DNA of 7,256 bases from Kiloniellales bacterium (GTDB taxonomy: Bacteria > Pseudomonadota > Alphaproteobacteria > Kiloniellales > JAKSBE01). Below the pieces are notes generated by a model that was not told where the DNA came from, did not search any database, and saw only the letters and a list, made by a program, of their open reading frames with translations. The DNA is taken from assembly GCA_030067055.1 (NCBI GenBank), contig JASJAL010000407.1, positions 1 to 7,256 on the forward strand. Direction: 5' to 3'. Position 1 is the stretch's first letter, and the number at the start of each line of letters is the position of its first letter. Shown here one piece after another: positions 1-5,203 of this stretch. The position numbers and the translations under genes were made by a program.

Positions 1-76
1 GGCCCTCGCCGGCCGCGACCGGGGCGATGCCGGCGAGCGCCGCCAGCAGGAACAAGCTCAGAAGAAGTCTAGTCAC
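1..76 (-). CDS. flgA: FlgA N-terminal fragment (flagellar P-ring assembly chaperone), cut by window edge
   Basis: Reading leftward from a GTG at 76-74, the 25 visible codons encode a start, T-R, then a hydrophobic run (LLLSLFLLAALAGIA) ending in P-V-A-A-G, which looks like a Sec signal peptide with cleavage near AA-G. A GGGAGAG ribosome-binding site lies at 82-88, five to six bases before the GTG. The start is 14 bases beyond the flgG stop, so the two are co-transcribed. The identity rests on position: in alphaproteobacteria the order flgF-flgG-flgA-flgH is usual, and FlgA is exported to the periplasm, where it helps assemble the FlgI P ring around the rod. The mature domain is outside the window, so only the signal peptide and context support the name. 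Another exported protein is possible but less likely. Confidence 0.68.
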   Translation of the reverse strand, partial: MTRLLLSLFLLAALAGIAPVAAGEG

Positions 77-90
77 CAGGGCTCTCCCGC

Positions 91-876
91 TCAGCGAAGC
101 TGCGAGCTGTTGGCCATCATCTCGTCGCTGGCCTGGATCACCTTGGAGTTCATCTCGTAGGCCCGCTGGGCCGCGATCAGGTTGGTGATCTCGTTGACCA
201 CGTTGACGTTGGAGTTCTCCAAGGCGCCCTGCTTCAAGAGGCCGAAGCCGTTCGCGCCCGGGACGCCGATCGTGGCCGTGCCGGAGGCGGCGGTCTCGAG
301 GAAGAGGCTGTCGCCCAGCGCCTCGAGCCCGGCTTCATTGGCGAAATTCGCCAGCTCGATCTGCCCGACCTGCTGTTCCGTGGTGCTGCCGCTGACCTGG
401 ACCGAGACCACGCCGTTGGCATTGATCGTAACCGAGACCGCGCCCTCGGGTATGGTGGCGCCGGGTTGCACGATGAAGCCGTCGGCGGTCACCAGTTCGC
501 CGTCGGGACTGAGCTGGAAGGAACCGGCCCGGGTGTAGCCAGTGTCGCCGGAGGGCAGCTCGACCGTGAAGTAGCCGCGGCCGTTGATTGCCAGGTCAAA
601 GGGATTCTCGGTAACCGTCAGGCTGCCCTGCTCGACGATCCGGTAGACCGCCGCCGGCTGGACCCCGAGGCCGAGCTGGATTCCGGAGGGCACCACAGTC
701 CCGGCATCGGAGGACTCCGAGCCGACCCGGCGCAGGTCCTGGTACAGCAGGTCCTGGAACTCGGCCCTTTGGCGCTTGTAGCCGGTGGTCGTCATGTTGG
801 CGATGTTGTTGGAAATGACCTCCACGTTCAGCTGCTGGGCCAGCATGCCGGTCGCGGCGATATCGAGGGATCTCAT
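91..876 (-). CDS. flgG: Flagellar distal rod protein FlgG
   Basis: 261 residues, the usual FlgG length. FlgG polymerises above FlgB/C/F to form the distal rod, the drive shaft through the P and L rings; it is exported by the flagellar type III system without a cleaved signal. The N-terminus (residues 4-35, SLDIAATGMLAQQ through SNNIANMTTTGYKR) is the conserved flagellar rod motif with the ANM-TTGYKR signature. The middle (about 80-200) has the FlgE/F/G-like beta domain, including NGRGYFTVELPSGDTGYTRAG-type features around residues 98-118. The C-terminal helix (about 220-261) contains NVVNEITNLIAAQRAYEMNS, typical of FlgG. The ATG at 876-874 is preceded by a strong AAGGAGGT at 893-886. It lies 55 bases after flgF and 14 before flgA in the same direction, so it is part of a flgF-flgG-flgA operon. 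Nothing is missing. Confidence 0.97.
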   Translation of the reverse strand: MRSLDIAATGMLAQQLNVEVISNNIANMTTTGYKRQRAEFQDLLYQDLRRVGSESSDAGTVVPSGIQLGLGVQPAAVYRIVEQGSLTVTENPFDLAINGRGYFTVELPSGDTGYTRAGSFQLSPDGELVTADGFIVQPGATIPEGAVSVTINANGVVSVQVSGSTTEQQVGQIELANFANEAGLEALGDSLFLETAASGTATIGVPGANGFGLLKQGALENSNVNVVNEITNLIAAQRAYEMNSKVIQASDEMMANSSQLR

Positions 877-885
877 GGTTCGGGT

Positions 886-893
886 ACCTCCTT
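886..893 (-). promoter_or_regulatory. Strong ribosome-binding site of flgG
   Basis: The minus strand reads AAGGAGGT, an eight-base match to the anti-Shine-Dalgarno sequence, with nine bases between it and the flgG ATG. It is the best ribosome-binding site in the window; flgF and fliL have much weaker ones. This fits FlgG being needed in more copies (about 26 per rod) than FlgF (about 6). That stoichiometric link is inference. Confidence 0.85.
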
Positions 894-931
894 GTCGCTC
901 GGGCGGCCTCGGCGGGGCGAGGCGTCCCGTG

Positions 932-1654
932 CTAGCTGCCTTGAATCAGGGACTGGATCGCGCGGCGCTGGCGCTCGTGCTCCTGGTCGGCGAAACGCTT
1001 GGCGGCCTGGTAGCTGCGCAGCGTCTCGATCATCTTGGTCATCTCGCCAACGCCCCGGACGTTCGACGCCTCGAGCACGCCCTGGGTCACCTGGGCGTCG
1101 ACCGCGGGGGTCGCGTTGGCCTCGCCGGCGGCATACGCGTTGCCCTTGACCCGCTCCAGGAGCTGCTCGTTATCGAAGGTCACGATGTCGAGTCGGCCGA
1201 GCGCGCCCTGTTCGGTGGAGACCTCGCCGTCGCTGGCAATCTCGATGTTCTCGGCGTCGTCCGGAATGACGACGGGACCGCCGCCGGCCAGGACCGGGTC
1301 GCCGGACACCGTCGTCAGCTGGCCTTGGGCATCGAGCTTGAAGTGGCCGTCCCGGGTGTAGCGCGGGCCCTCGGGGGTATCGATGACGAAGTAGCCGGGC
1401 CCGTCGATCGCGACGTCGAGCGCGGCGCCGGTGGTCGTTATCGGGCCGATGGAGAGGTCGCGCAGCTGCGCCGGATCTCTGACGAAGCTGACCTTCTCGC
1501 GCTCGCTCCCGCTGCCGGCCAGGAACTCCCGGAACAGCATCTGCTCGCCCCGGAAGGCGGTGGTGTTCATGTTCGCCAGGTTGTTGGCGATCATCTCCAT
1601 CTGGCGGCTGAGAGTCAGCTGGCGCGAGAGGGCGACATAGCCTGGATTGTCCAT
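932..1654 (-). CDS. flgF: Flagellar proximal rod protein FlgF
   Basis: 240 residues, normal for FlgF. It forms part of the proximal rod between FlgB/FlgC and FlgG and is exported by the flagellar type III apparatus. The N-terminus (MDNPGYVALSRQLTLSRQME, then IANNLANMNTTAFRGEQMLF, about residues 1-42) is the rod-family motif in its FlgF form: AFRGE instead of the GYKRQ of FlgG, and a start with a short M-x-N-x-x-Y-V. The central beta domain includes VAIDGPGYFVIDTPEGPRYT (about residues 80-99). The C-terminal helix has VGEMTKMIETLRSYQAAKRF, the usual end of FlgF. It is the first gene of the minus-strand operon, downstream of the sigma-54 promoter at 1732-1747. The ATG at 1654-1652 is preceded by ACGGGATCAGAG, a modest ribosome-binding site. 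No other start fits better, because the conserved N-terminus begins here. Confidence 0.96.
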   Translation of the reverse strand: MDNPGYVALSRQLTLSRQMEMIANNLANMNTTAFRGEQMLFREFLAGSGSEREKVSFVRDPAQLRDLSIGPITTTGAALDVAIDGPGYFVIDTPEGPRYTRDGHFKLDAQGQLTTVSGDPVLAGGGPVVIPDDAENIEIASDGEVSTEQGALGRLDIVTFDNEQLLERVKGNAYAAGEANATPAVDAQVTQGVLEASNVRGVGEMTKMIETLRSYQAAKRFADQEHERQRRAIQSLIQGS

Positions 1655-1731
1655 CTCTGATCCCGTTCTGCAGTGTTCCGTTCTCGGAGCGCGGCTTCGG
1701 TTGCCGTCGCCGACCTTCGGGTGGAGGTCGG

Positions 1732-1747
1732 TGCATCCGCCGTGCCA
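1732..1747 (-). promoter_or_regulatory. Sigma-54 (-24/-12) promoter of the flgF-flgG-flgA operon
   Basis: On the minus strand the bases read TGGCACG-GCGG-ATGCA. The consensus is TGGCACG-N4-TTGCW, so this matches 11 of 12 specified positions, with the invariant GG and GC separated by exactly 10 bases. The GC lies at 1734-1733, so transcription should begin near 1721, giving a flgF leader of about 67 bases. In alphaproteobacteria such as Caulobacter the rod and ring operons (including flgF) are typically sigma-54 genes activated by the enhancer-binding protein FlbD. The match is seen; use by RpoN and FlbD in this organism is inferred. Confidence 0.82.
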
Positions 1748-1788
1748 GATCGAAGAATTGAGGAAAGTCAGAGAGATAGGTCAGGATG

Positions 1789-1806
1789 CCCCGGTCAGAA
1801 CCGGGG
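1789..1806. repeat. Perfect inverted repeat between the divergent promoters, possible activator/operator site
   Basis: CCCCGGTCAGAACCGGGG is a perfect 7-bp inverted repeat with a 4-base spacer. It sits 42-59 bases upstream of the -24 element of the flgF promoter and just before the fliL-facing promoter candidate at 1820. No T run follows, so a terminator is unlikely, and neither flanking gene ends here. A binding site for a regulator serving both directions is the natural guess. I did not match it to a known regulator motif. Confidence 0.45.
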
Positions 1807-1819
1807 TCGTGCCGGGCCG

Positions 1820-1835
1820 AGGGGCAGGCCTTGCC
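1820..1835 (+). promoter_or_regulatory. Weak sigma-54-like candidate promoter facing fliL
   Basis: AGGGGCA-GGCC-TTGCC keeps the invariant GG and GC at the correct 10-base separation and has an exact TTGC at -12. However, the -24 half (AGGGGCA versus TGGCACG) is poor. If used, transcription would begin near 1846, leaving a leader of about 91 bases before fliL. In Caulobacter the fliL operon is an earlier, CtrA-dependent class, so a non-sigma-54 promoter in the AT-rich stretch 1860-1925 is an equally good alternative. Confidence 0.25.
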
Positions 1836-1870
1836 TAGCACTTATTGCCGATGCTCAGACGCAACCTCTT

Positions 1871-1886
1871 GTTAAGGCGCCTAAAC
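1871..1886. repeat. Imperfect palindrome in the AT-rich fliL upstream region, possible operator
   Basis: GTTAAGGCGCCTAAAC is a 16-bp palindrome with seven of eight pairs matching around GGCGCC, 51-66 bases before the fliL start. TTAA/TTAAC half-sites recall the CtrA box (TTAA-N7-TTAA). But the spacing here is six bases and the second half is TAAA, so it is not a clean CtrA site. Bases 1860-1925 are clearly more AT-rich than the rest of the window, as expected of a promoter or regulator-binding zone. Confidence 0.3.
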
Positions 1887-1936
1887 TATTCTTCCAAAGG
1901 AATTAGTCATAATTGCATTAGCTGGGGTTAGGACAT

Positions 1937-2467
1937 ATGGCCGAAGGCGCAGCGACGGCGGGCCAAGCCGAGATTGCAATCGAGGCGAAGAAGGGCGGAA
2001 TGTCGGGCAAGAAGCTCGTGCTCTTCGTCGTTCTTCCTCTGCTTCTCGTATCCGGCGGCGGTGCCGCCGCCTTCTTCCTCGGTGCCCTGGACGGCTTGCT
2101 CGGCAAGCAAACGGTGCCGGAAATCGCGGCCGTCGATCCTGCCGCGGCCCCGGCGGCCGGCGAGGGCGTCTTCTTCGATCTGCAGGAGATGCTGGTCAAC
2201 CTCAACACCGGTGGCCGCAAGACCCATTACCTGAAGATCTCGGTCAGTCTCGAGGTCGGCTCCGAGGACGATGTCCTTCAGCTGCAGCGGGTCATGCCGC
2301 GCATTGTCGACAGCTTCCAGGTCTACCTGCGCGAGCTGCGGATCGAGGACCTGCACGGTTCGGCGGGCCTCCAGCGGCTGCGCGAGGAATTGCTGCTGCG
2401 CGTCAACTCCGCGGCCCAGCCGACCGTGGTCCGCGACGTCTTGTTCCGGGAAATGCTGGTGCAATAG
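1937..2467 (+). CDS. fliL: Flagellar basal body-associated protein FliL
   Basis: 176 residues, typical of FliL. It is a single-pass inner-membrane protein that surrounds or supports stator units and helps motor torque and stator engagement. Residues 1-25 are cytoplasmic with a K-K patch (KKGGMSGKK), 27-49 form the membrane helix (LVLFVVLPLLLVSGGGAAAF), and a Pro/Ala linker covers about 58-76. Residues 77-176 are the periplasmic FliL domain: FFDLQEMLVNLN, YLKISVSLEV, the PRIVDSFQVYLREL helix and a terminal LRVN...VRDVLFREMLVQ, all characteristic of FliL. The ATG at 1937 is preceded by GGGGTTAGGA; AGGA is only three bases from the start, and GGGG about nine. It is the first gene of the plus-strand operon and ends three bases before fliM. 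Confidence 0.95.
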   Translation: MAEGAATAGQAEIAIEAKKGGMSGKKLVLFVVLPLLLVSGGGAAAFFLGALDGLLGKQTVPEIAAVDPAAAPAAGEGVFFDLQEMLVNLNTGGRKTHYLKISVSLEVGSEDDVLQLQRVMPRIVDSFQVYLRELRIEDLHGSAGLQRLREELLLRVNSAAQPTVVRDVLFREMLVQ

Positions 2468-2470
2468 GCG

Positions 2471-3550
2471 ATGGCTGACGACGACGACATCCAGGCGGAG
2501 GCCGGGTCCGGCGAAAAGGACGCCCTGACGGCCGAATGGGATGCCATGTCCGAGGGCGAAGGTGCGGGCGAGGCTTCCGGCTCGACCAGGGTTCTGGATC
2601 AGAGCGAGATCGACAGCCTGCTCGGCCTGGACGACGACGCGGCCGCGGACGGCGACCGTTCCGGCGTCTTCGCCATCATCAACTCGGCCATGGTGTCCTA
2701 CGAGCGCCTGCCGATGCTCGAGGTGGTCTTCGACCGGCTGGTCCGGATGATGTCGACCTCGCTGCGCAACTTCACCTCGGACAACGTCGAGGTCAGCCTC
2801 GACAGCATCACCTCTATCCGCTTCGGCGATTATCTGAACTCGATTCCCTTGCCGGCCATGCTGACCCTGTTCAAGGCCGAGGAATGGGACAATTACGGCC
2901 TGCTGACCGTCGACAGCGCCCTGATCTACTCCATCGTCGACGTGCTGCTGGGCGGCCGGCGCGGCACCGCCGCCATGCGCATCGAGGGCCGCCCCTACAC
3001 CACGATCGAACGCAACCTGGTCGAGCGCATGGTCACGGTCGTGCTCAACGACCTGTCCGCGGCTTTCGATCCCTTGTCGCCGGTGACCTTCCGCTTCGAG
3101 CGCCTCGAGATCAATCCGCGCTTCGCCGCCATCGCCCGACCTGCCAACGCGGCGATCGTCGCCAAGCTTCGGGTCGACATGGAGGACCGCGGCGGCCGCA
3201 TCGAGCTGCTGCTTCCCTACGCCACCCTGGAGCCGGTGCGCGAGCTCCTGCTGCAGATGTTCATGGGCGAGAAGTTCGGCCGCGATTCGATCTGGGAAGG
3301 CCATCTCACCTCCGAGCTCTGGCAGACCGAGGTCGAGATCGAGGCGGTGCTGGACGAGTTCGAGCTCAGGCTCGGCGACGTCATGAACTGGGAAGTCGGC
3401 AGCCAGCTGGAGCTCAACTGCGCGCCGAGTTCGAAGGTCGGGCTGCGCAGCGGCGAGGTCATGATGGCGGTCGGCAACATGGGCCGCAAAGGCGGCAACA
3501 TCGCGGTTCAGATTACGGACAAGCTGGTGCGGGAGGGCGACATCGTTTGA
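2471..3550 (+). CDS. fliM: Flagellar motor switch protein FliM
   Basis: 359 residues, slightly longer than the about 334 of E. coli. FliM forms the C-ring with FliG and FliN and binds CheY-P to switch or stop rotation. Residues 42-52 (LDQSEIDSLLG) are the CheY-docking peptide. It is usually at the extreme N-terminus, but here follows an acidic 41-residue extension (MADDDDIQAE...). The middle CheC-like domain spans about 75-275, with YERLPMLEVVFDRLVR at 77-92 and GGRRG at 161-165, the counterpart of the FliM GGxG loop that contacts FliG. Residues 287-353 form the C-terminal SpoA/FliN-like domain (VEIEAVLDEFELRLGDVMNW, NMGRKGGNIAVQ). It starts three bases after the fliL stop with a weak ribosome-binding site, suggesting coupled translation. 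A start at 2536-2547 would shorten the extension, but 2471 fits the gene spacing and the acidic N-termini of alphaproteobacterial FliM. Confidence 0.97.
   Translation: MADDDDIQAEAGSGEKDALTAEWDAMSEGEGAGEASGSTRVLDQSEIDSLLGLDDDAAADGDRSGVFAIINSAMVSYERLPMLEVVFDRLVRMMSTSLRNFTSDNVEVSLDSITSIRFGDYLNSIPLPAMLTLFKAEEWDNYGLLTVDSALIYSIVDVLLGGRRGTAAMRIEGRPYTTIERNLVERMVTVVLNDLSAAFDPLSPVTFRFERLEINPRFAAIARPANAAIVAKLRVDMEDRGGRIELLLPYATLEPVRELLLQMFMGEKFGRDSIWEGHLTSELWQTEVEIEAVLDEFELRLGDVMNWEVGSQLELNCAPSSKVGLRSGEVMMAVGNMGRKGGNIAVQITDKLVREGDIV
3531..3537 (+). promoter_or_regulatory. Ribosome-binding site that decides the TTG start at 3547
   Basis: GGGAGGG within the end of fliM lies nine bases upstream of a TTG whose last bases overlap the fliM stop (TTGA). 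It is the only good Shine-Dalgarno match near the start of the next reading frame. It therefore supports a TTG start there rather than the next in-frame ATG at 3661, which would remove the membrane segment. Confidence 0.7.
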
Positions 3551-3999
3551 CCCCGGCTCTCGTCCTCGACGTCGTCGTCATTCTGCTGCTCTTGGCGACC
3601 ATCGGCTATGCCGCAGTCCTGAACCGCCGGCTGACGCGCCTGCGCTCGGCCAAGGACGACATGGAGGCGCTGCTGCGGGAATTCGGCGAAGCTGGCGCCA
3701 AGGCGCAGCAGGCTCTGGCCGCGCTCCACGGCGAGGGCCAGGCGACCGCGGAGCGGCTGGATGGCCTGCTCGAACAGGCCAAGTCCTTGAGCGACGACCT
3801 GGTGTTCCTGATCGATCGCGGCGACCGGCTGGCCGACGGGCTGGCGGCGTCCGAGACGGGCGCCGCGGACCGCAAGCCGGCGAAAAAGCGGCCGACCCGG
3901 CCGGCGCCGGTGGTCGTTGCCGGGACGGAGCAGGATCGTGAGGAAAAAGCCAGCGGGTCAGCCGCGGCGCTCTTCAAGTCCCTGCAAGGCATGCGTTAG
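3547..3999 (+). CDS. Small membrane-anchored coiled-coil protein, DUF6468-like, flagellar-cluster associated
   Basis: 150 residues when started at TTG 3547, overlapping the fliM stop by four bases (TTGA) and preceded by GGGAGGG. The open frame runs much further upstream, but that part is only a shadow of fliM. Residues 4-26 (ALVLDVVVILLLLATIGYAA) form one membrane helix. Next comes a basic patch (LNRRLTRLRSAK) and a predicted coiled coil over about 35-100 (DDMEALLREFGEAGAKAQQA and EQAKSLSDDLVFLIDRGDRL). The tail is Lys/Arg/Pro/Ala-rich (RKPAKKRPTRPAP), ending in ALFKSLQGMR. I recognise the style of the alphaproteobacterial DUF6468 family, found next to fliM and MgtE-N-like genes; its function is unknown to me. 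The N-in topology, with the coiled coil on the cytoplasmic side, follows from the basic patch after the helix. Two stops in tandem (TAGTAG) end it. Confidence 0.85.
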   Translation: MTPALVLDVVVILLLLATIGYAAVLNRRLTRLRSAKDDMEALLREFGEAGAKAQQALAALHGEGQATAERLDGLLEQAKSLSDDLVFLIDRGDRLADGLAASETGAADRKPAKKRPTRPAPVVVAGTEQDREEKASGSAAALFKSLQGMR

Positions 4000-4020
4000 T
4001 AGCTTCGGGAGGACGGCAGC

Positions 4021-4665
4021 ATGAAGCTCAGGCTCTTACCTCTGCTCATCGTCGCCGCGGTGGTGATGCTGGGCGTGCGGGTCGGCGACCTCTGGCAGGG
4101 CCTCGCCCAGGCCGCGACCGCCGAGGCCCAGGAACCGGCGAAGTCGCCGGAGGCTGGATCCGAGGCCGCGGAGCCCGTGGCCATGGCGGCTGCCGACGGC
4201 GGTGTCGAGCCGGCCCCGGGCGGCGGCTTGCCGGTCGACCCCTTCTCGCTGACCGACAGCGAGATCGAGGTCCTGCAGAAGCTTTCGGCGCGCCGGGAAG
4301 CGCTCGACCGACGCACCTTGGAGCTGGAACAGCGGGAGGTTCTGCTGAGCGCGGCCGAGGCCAGGATCGAAGAGCGGATCCAGGAGCTCAAGACGCTGCA
4401 GGCGAACATCGAAGGGATGATCGAGCAGCGCGACGAAAAGCAGGAAGCCCAGCTCCGCAGCCTGGTCAAGATTTACGAGAGCATGAAGCCCAAGGAGGCG
4501 GCGCGAATCTTCGAGGAGCTCGACATGGCGGTCCTGCTCGAGGTCATCGACCGCATGAAGGAACGCAAGTCGGCGCCGATCCTGGCCAAGATGAATCCGG
4601 ACAAGGCCAAGGAGATCACGGTCGAGCTCGCCGACCGGCACAAGCTGCCTCTGCAGCGCAACTGA
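4021..4665 (+). CDS. MotE-like protein: membrane/secreted coiled coil with MgtE-N-like C-terminal domain
   Basis: 214 residues. Residues 1-22 (MKLRLLPLLIVAAVVMLGVR) are a signal peptide or anchor, and 30-75 are an Ala/Glu/Pro-rich linker. Residues 78-145 are highly charged and heptad-like (SLTDSEIEVLQKLSARREAL through IEGMIEQRDEKQEAQL), a coiled coil. Residues 146-206 (RSLVKIYESMKPKEAARIFE, LDMAVLLEVIDRMKERKSAP, ILAKMNPDKAKEIT) match the superhelical N-domain of MgtE magnesium transporters, without the transporter's CBS or membrane parts. This architecture is that of MotE, described in Sinorhizobium as a periplasmic chaperone for the stator-associated protein MotC. FliG-like folds also resemble MgtE-N. 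A good GGGAGGA at 4007-4013, seven bases before the ATG, supports the start. It lies 21 bases after the DUF6468-like gene. A stator or motor assembly role is inferred from fold and neighbours. Confidence 0.85.
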   Translation: MKLRLLPLLIVAAVVMLGVRVGDLWQGLAQAATAEAQEPAKSPEAGSEAAEPVAMAAADGGVEPAPGGGLPVDPFSLTDSEIEVLQKLSARREALDRRTLELEQREVLLSAAEARIEERIQELKTLQANIEGMIEQRDEKQEAQLRSLVKIYESMKPKEAARIFEELDMAVLLEVIDRMKERKSAPILAKMNPDKAKEITVELADRHKLPLQRN

Positions 4666-4669
4666 GCGA

Positions 4670-4684
4670 GCCGGCAAGGCCGGC
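4670..4684 (+). terminator. Short GC hairpin just after the MotE-like gene, possible weak terminator or mRNA end
   Basis: GCCGGCAAGGCCGGC forms a 6-bp all-GC stem with a 3-base loop, starting five bases after the stop at 4665. The only T run nearby is TTTT at 4696-4699, too far for a standard intrinsic terminator. It may act as an mRNA 3'-end stabiliser or attenuator between the fliL and cheY parts of the arm. Confidence 0.35.
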
Positions 4685-4709
4685 CCGATTCGCGATTTTC
4701 CCAGGATTC

Positions 4710-4727
4710 ACGCGGTATTAACCGCGT
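4710..4727. repeat. 7-bp inverted repeat with ATTA loop upstream of cheY, containing a TTAACC half-site
   Basis: ACGCGGTATTAACCGCGT is a perfect 7-bp inverted repeat around ATTA, followed by TT. It could be a second weak terminator or an operator; the central TTAACC resembles one CtrA half-site, but no second half at N7 spacing is present. It is in the only sizeable non-coding gap (135 bases) of the plus-strand arm, where a cheY promoter would be expected. I see no convincing -35/-10 or -24/-12 pair there. Confidence 0.35.
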
Positions 4728-4742
4728 TTCGCTAGCTTGGAA

Positions 4743-4797
4743 TCGGACCTTTGGCCATACCCCAAAGGACTAGATCCGAAGAGCGACCCGGGGGATC
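4743..4797 (+). promoter_or_regulatory. Structured leader of cheY (hairpin plus possible alternative pairing over the ribosome-binding site)
   Basis: CCTTTGG (4748-4754) pairs with CCAAAGG (4762-4768) around a 7-base loop. The flanking TCGGA (4743-4747) can pair with TCCGA (4775-4779), lengthening the stem across a 6-base bulge. GATCC at 4773-4777 could instead pair with GGATC at 4793-4797, which overlaps the GGGGGA ribosome-binding site at 4790-4795. The base pairing is seen; any control of cheY translation is inference, and a transcript start upstream of 4743 is assumed. Confidence 0.3.
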
Positions 4798-4800
4798 CCT

Positions 4801-5190
4801 ATGTCGAGCATCGACAAGAACATGCCCATCCTGATCGTGGATGACTACAAGACCATGCTGCGGATCATCCGGAACCTGCTGAAGCAGCTCGGCTTCAACA
4901 ACGTCGACGAAGCCACCGACGGCAGCGCGGCGCTCCAGAAGATGCGGGACCGGTCCTACGGCCTGGTGATCTCGGACTGGAACATGGAGCCGATGAGCGG
5001 CCTGCAGCTGCTCCAGGAAGTGCGCGCCGACGCCCAGCTTCAGACCGTGCCCTTCATCATGGTGACCGCCGAGAGCAAGAGCGAGAACGTGGTCGCGGCC
5101 AAGCAGGCCGGCGTGACCAACTACATCGTCAAGCCGTTCAACGCCGCCACCCTGAAGACCAAGCTGACCACAGCCATCGGCGAATTCTAG
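4801..5190 (+). CDS. cheY: Chemotaxis response regulator CheY (stand-alone receiver domain)
   Basis: 129 residues, a lone receiver domain like E. coli CheY. Phosphorylated by CheA, it binds FliM at the C-ring to change rotation. All key residues are present: acidic pair D14-D15 (LIVDDYKTM), phospho-acceptor D59 in VISDWNMEPMSG (very close to the DWNMP of enteric CheY), switch Thr T89 (MVTAES), aromatic Y108 and Lys K111 before P112 (NYIVKPFNA). The ATG is preceded by GGGGGA at 4790-4795. It sits between motor genes and cheZ rather than in a cheA/W/R/B operon, which supports it being the CheY that acts directly on the motor, although alphaproteobacteria often carry several CheY paralogues. The TAG overlaps the cheZ ribosome-binding site. 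No output domain is present. Confidence 0.95.
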   Translation: MSSIDKNMPILIVDDYKTMLRIIRNLLKQLGFNNVDEATDGSAALQKMRDRSYGLVISDWNMEPMSGLQLLQEVRADAQLQTVPFIMVTAESKSENVVAAKQAGVTNYIVKPFNAATLKTKLTTAIGEF

Positions 5191-5203
5191 AGGACGTCCT
5201 GCG

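Noticed and set aside
785..1660. Plus-strand 291-codon open frame opposite flgF and the start of flgG
   Set aside because: The minus-strand rod proteins in the same place are unmistakable, so this is a shadow frame.
1808..1814. Second -24-like element (CGGCACG, minus strand) upstream of flgF
   Set aside because: The required GC at 10-base spacing is missing (GT is found), so it lacks a -12 element.
1837..1848. TAGCAC followed by TTGC as a sigma-54 promoter facing fliL
   Set aside because: The first element has AG instead of the invariant GG, and the spacing is two bases short of the near-invariant value.
1847..1854. GCCGATGC as the -10 element of a sigma-28 (FliA) promoter
   Set aside because: The sequence 11 bases upstream (GCCTTGCC) has no resemblance to the TAAA-type -35 element.
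1928..3304. 458-codon open frame on the minus strand opposite fliL and fliM
   Set aside because: It is antisense to two clearly conserved genes. Its translation is rich in H, Q, R, D and G without domains, typical of a shadow frame in GC-rich DNA.
2536..3546. Upstream extension of the frame encoding the DUF6468-like protein
   Set aside because: This stretch overlaps fliM in another frame and translates to R/G/P/H-rich noise. Only the part from TTG 3547 is supported.
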